A stretch of 64,000 nucleotides of DNA. Source: JBBRTJ01 sp038244535 (GTDB lineage Bacteria; Actinomycetota; Acidimicrobiia; Acidimicrobiales; Ilumatobacteraceae). The notes beneath the pieces were generated by a model. It saw nothing but the letters and a program-made list of their open reading frames with translations, was not told the DNA's origin and did no database searches. A program made the translations under genes and the position numbers. Positions 61,414 through 64,000 of this stretch are shown in pieces. The stretch spans positions 1-64,000 of the forward strand of contig JBBRTJ010000004.1 in assembly GCA_038244535.1 (NCBI GenBank). Reading direction: 5' to 3'. Position 1 is the first letter of the stretch; the number at the start of each line of letters is the position of its first letter.

Positions 61414-62168
61414 TGGACCAAGGTACCAACCTGCGCACCGCGCAGGATGGACGCCACGTTGCCGCGCTCGAGGACGTCGAACACGACGATGGGGATGGCG
61501 TTCTCTTGGCAGAACGTGATCGCCGTCGAATCCATGACCTGGAGCCCGTTGGCGAGCACCTCGGCGAAGGAGATCAGCTCGTAGCGGGTGGCCGTCGGGT
61601 CCTTCTTCGGGTCGGCGGTGTACACGCCGTCGACGCCGGAGTGCGTGCCCTTCAAGATGGCGTCGGCCTCGATCTCGGCGGCCCGCAACGCAGCGGCCGT
61701 GTCGGTGGTGAAGTACGGGTTGCCGGTGCCGGCCGCGAAGATCACCACCCGGCCCTTCTCGAGGTGGCGCATGGCCCGTCGACGGATGTAGGGCTCGGCG
61801 ATCCGGTTCATCTCGATGGCCGACATCACCCGAGTGGGCTGGTCGAGCTGCTCGAGGGCGTCCTGGAGGGCCAGTGCGTTCATGACGGTGCCGAGCATGC
61901 CGATGTGATCGGACTGGGCTCGGTCCATGCCCGCACCTGCTCCGACCGCGCCGCGCCAAAAGTTGCCCCCGCCGACCACCACCGCGATGTCCACGCCCAG
62001 CTCCCGCCGGACGGTGACGATCTCGTCGGCGATCTGGCCCACGACGTCGCCGTCGATCCCGATGCCACCCGCCAGCGCGAGGGCCTCACCGGACAGCTTG
62101 AGCACGATGCGCCCCCATCGGGGGGCGGGCCGCGCCTGGTCGCCGTTCGGTGCGCTGGCCTCGGGCAT
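61410..62168 (-). CDS. pyrH: Uridylate kinase
   Basis: A 252-residue UMP kinase of the amino-acid-kinase fold. LKLSGEALALAGGIGIDGDV, VVGGGNFWRGAVGAGAGMDR, RAMRHLEKGRVVIFAAGTGN, YFTTDTAAALRAAEIEADAI and THSGVDGVYTADPKKDP are family blocks. ATG 62168, 8 bp after tsf; the first 15 residues are an extra leader. In the rpsB-tsf-pyrH-frr operon. Confidence 0.95.
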   Translation of the reverse strand: MPEASAPNGDQARPAPRWGRIVLKLSGEALALAGGIGIDGDVVGQIADEIVTVRRELGVDIAVVVGGGNFWRGAVGAGAGMDRAQSDHIGMLGTVMNALALQDALEQLDQPTRVMSAIEMNRIAEPYIRRRAMRHLEKGRVVIFAAGTGNPYFTTDTAAALRAAEIEADAILKGTHSGVDGVYTADPKKDPTATRYELISFAEVLANGLQVMDSTAITFCQENAIPIVVFDVLERGNVASILRGAQVGTLVQ

Positions 62169-62176
62169 GGCGACGA

Positions 62177-62974
62177 TCAGCCGATCTCGACCTGGGCGAA
62201 GCCGACGATGGTGGCGCCGGCCAGGACATCGGCGATGGATTTCTTCTCGTCCTTCGCGAAGCTCTGCTCGAGCAGGCAGAGGTCCTTGAAGTACCCGTTG
62301 ATGCGCCCCTCGACGATCTTGGGCAGCGCGGCTTCGGGCTTGCCCTCGTTGCGGCTGATCGCCTCGAGGGTGGCCTTCTCCTTGTCGACGGCGTCGGCTG
62401 GGACCTGGTCGCGGCTGAGGTACTTCGGGCGGGCGAAGGCGATGTGAACGGCGATGTCGTGGGCCAGTTCGGGCGTGCCACCGGACAGCTCGACCAGGAC
62501 GCCGTTGACGCCCCGGCCACCTTGGACGTGGAGGTAGCTCTCGATCAGGTTGCCCGGCACCGCATCGATGCGGACCACGCGGCCGAGGTCGATGTTCTCC
62601 TTGAGGGTGATCTTGAGCTGGTCGAGCTCGTCTTGGCGCTGAGCGACGGCATCCTCGCCGTGCTCGGCCACCAGGGCGGCCAGATCGTGGGCGAGCGTCT
62701 TGAACTGGTCGGACGAGGCCACGAAGTCGGTCTCGCACTTGAGCAGCACCATCGCCGCTTTCTGACCGTCGATGAACAGGGCCACCGCACCCTGGGCGTT
62801 CTCGCGGTCGGCGCGCTTCGCGGTGGCGGCGAGGCCCTTCTCGCGAAGGATCTGGAGCGCCTGCTCCTTGTCGCCGCCCGACTCCTCGAGGGCGCGCTTC
62901 GCGTCCATCATCCCGGCGCCGCTGGTCTGGCGGACTTCCTGGACGTCCTTGGCCGTGAACGACATGCTGGTCAT
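62177..62974 (-). CDS. tsf: Elongation factor Ts
   Basis: A 265-residue EF-Tu nucleotide exchange factor. [40 protein letters not shown], and the core [20 protein letters not shown] are diagnostic. ATG 62974 overlaps the rpsB stop (ATGA); ATG 62965 is an alternative with GGAG better spaced. Confidence 0.95.
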   Translation of the reverse strand: MTSMSFTAKDVQEVRQTSGAGMMDAKRALEESGGDKEQALQILREKGLAATAKRADRENAQGAVALFIDGQKAAMVLLKCETDFVASSDQFKTLAHDLAALVAEHGEDAVAQRQDELDQLKITLKENIDLGRVVRIDAVPGNLIESYLHVQGGRGVNGVLVELSGGTPELAHDIAVHIAFARPKYLSRDQVPADAVDKEKATLEAISRNEGKPEAALPKIVEGRINGYFKDLCLLEQSFAKDEKKSIADVLAGATIVGFAQVEIG

Positions 62975-64000
62975 GACTCCTGGATCTCGGGGGCTTCTGT
63001 GGTCTCGGTGGCGGCAGCCTCGGCGACATCGGCGACCACGGGCTCGGTGATGTCGGCCAGGGCGGGTGCCTCAGTGGCTTCGACGGCTGCTTCGGCCGGG
63101 GCCTCGACCGCGGCGTCGGCGGGGGTCTCGACGGCTGCTTCGGCCGGGGCTTCCGCAGCTGCTTCGGCCGGGGCCTCGACCGCGGCGTCGGCCGGGGCCT
63201 CGACCGCTGCTTCGGCGACGAGCTCGTCATCGGCTGAGGGCTCGGCCTTGGCGCCGGCCAGGCGGGCATCGCGCTCGGCCTGGGCCAGGGCGGCCTGGCG
63301 GCGAGCATCGGCCTGCTGCGACGCGACCCGGGCCTCGTCTTCGGCGCTGCGGGCCGGCGCACTGGCCACCTGGGGGTTGCGGCGGCTGGCGATGTAGCGG
63401 CCCTCTTCGACTGCATCGGCCACGATCCGGCACATGAGCGACGACGACCGAATGGCGTCGTCGTTGCCCGGGATGACGAACTGGATGATGTCGGGGTCGC
63501 AGTTGGTGTCGACGACGGCCACCACGGGGATGCCGAGCTTGTTGGCCTCGGTCACCGCGATGTGCTCCTTCTTGGTGTCGATGATGAACACCGCGTCGGG
63601 GAGCTTGGCCATCTTGCGGATGCCACCAAGGTTGCGCTCGAGCTTGTCGAGCTCACGGCCGAGGATGAGGGCTTCCTTCTTGGGCATGGCCTCGAACTCG
63701 CCAGAGGCCCGCATGCGCTGGTACTCCTGCATCTTGGCGACGCGCTTGGCGATGGTCTCGAAGTTGGTGAGCATGCCGCCGAGCCAACGCTCGTTGATGT
63801 ACGGCATGCCGCACTTCTCGGCGTAGCTCTGGACCGGGTCCTGCGTCTGCTTCTTGGTGCCGATGAACAGCACCGTGCCACCCTCGGCCACGAGGTCGCG
63901 GACGAACGAGTAGGCGGTGTCGATCCGGCCCAGCGTCTGCTGGAGATCGATGATGTAGATGCCGCTGCGCTCCCCGAAGATGAACCGCTTCATCTTGGGG
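62971..64000 (-). CDS. rpsB: 30S ribosomal protein S2 (N-terminus outside window)
   Basis: The S2 body is clear ([80 protein letters not shown]). About 25 N-terminal residues lie beyond position 64000; the frame is open to the edge, and the Met at 63993 is internal (family: ...WNPKMKRF). After residue 230 of the visible part comes a long Ala/Glu/Pro-rich tail made of 8-residue repeats (VEAPAEAA). First gene of the tsf-pyrH-frr operon. Confidence 0.95.
   Translation of the reverse strand, partial: PKMKRFIFGERSGIYIIDLQQTLGRIDTAYSFVRDLVAEGGTVLFIGTKKQTQDPVQSYAEKCGMPYINERWLGGMLTNFETIAKRVAKMQEYQRMRASGEFEAMPKKEALILGRELDKLERNLGGIRKMAKLPDAVFIIDTKKEHIAVTEANKLGIPVVAVVDTNCDPDIIQFVIPGNDDAIRSSSLMCRIVADAVEEGRYIASRRNPQVASAPARSAEDEARVASQQADARRQAALAQAERDARLAGAKAEPSADDELVAEAAVEAPADAAVEAPAEAAAEAPAEAAVETPADAAVEAPAEAAVEATEAPALADITEPVVADVAEAAATETTEAPEIQES
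63089..63208 (-). repeat. 24-bp tandem repeats in the rpsB tail
   Basis: Five 24-bp units in frame, encoding the 8-residue pattern V/A-E-A/T-P-A-D/E-A-A. Units 1 and 4 are nearly the same, as are 2 and 5, so block duplication is likely. Confidence 0.8.

Overview
The window is a 64 kb piece of a high-GC actinobacterial chromosome. The core gene order rpsB-tsf-pyrH-frr-cdsA-dxr-rseP-ispG-proS-rimP-nusA-ylxR-infB-ylxP-rbfA-truB-ribF / rpsO-pnp-M16 protease-dapB / dapA-rnj-ftsK / rimO-pgsA-cinA is the usual actinobacterial one. The accessory genes (P450 with a 3Fe ferredoxin, di-iron ferritin-like protein, TetR and HxlR regulators) fit Actinobacteria. The overall look recalls Acidimicrobiia, but that placement is an inference from general gene style, not from a search.

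Layout: (1) 1-5.6 kb holds the end of a large PKD/IPT surface protein, a carotenoid oxygenase divergent from a ferredoxin-P450 pair, and an operon for a membrane coiled-coil protein plus a lipoprotein serine protease. (2) 5979-17121 is an 11.1 kb integrated element. It is bounded by a perfect 36-bp direct repeat. The right copy is the 3' half of an intact tRNA-Arg(TCT) gene, and the left copy is the orphan tRNA end. A tyrosine integrase lies next to the tRNA. Inside are a relaxase-helicase remnant, an HTH/PIN toxin-antitoxin pair, a run of single unrelated genes, a decayed Phd/VapC pair, a second tyrosine recombinase and several small membrane-protein genes. (3) 17.2-28.5 kb is core: a META protein, cinA-pgsA-rimO, an SMP-30 protein, ftsK, a lipoprotein, rnj, dapA and a winged-helix protein. 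(4) 28.5-36.3 kb holds a TetR-controlled di-iron protein, an acyl-CoA synthetase/ECF sigma/membrane protein overlap operon, a DedA-like protein, an SDR and a second DapA homologue. (5) 36.3-64 kb is the long leftward housekeeping stretch (dapB to rpsB), interrupted by a rightward HxlR-ABC transporter operon at 41.8-45.1 kb and a rightward hydrolase at 54.7 kb.

The strongest candidate for something undescribed is in the island. A sequence CGATCGGCAGWTC occurs six times between 8062 and 11013, always in the same orientation. It lies once in each of six consecutive intergenic gaps, whichever way the flanking genes point. The intervals are 524-732 bp, and each holds one unrelated gene. Two copies are preceded by an identical element that is a bulged inverse of the repeat. 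This is the architecture of an integron-like gene-cassette array, but the canonical attC boxes (RYYYAAC/GTTRRRY) are not visible and the resident recombinase does not look like IntI.

Many gene pairs overlap by 1-4 bp (ATGA, GTGA, TTGA, TAGTG, TGATG), so the operon calls are well supported. Coordinates of starts were chosen from Shine-Dalgarno sequences, overlaps and family length; where evidence is weak this is stated.
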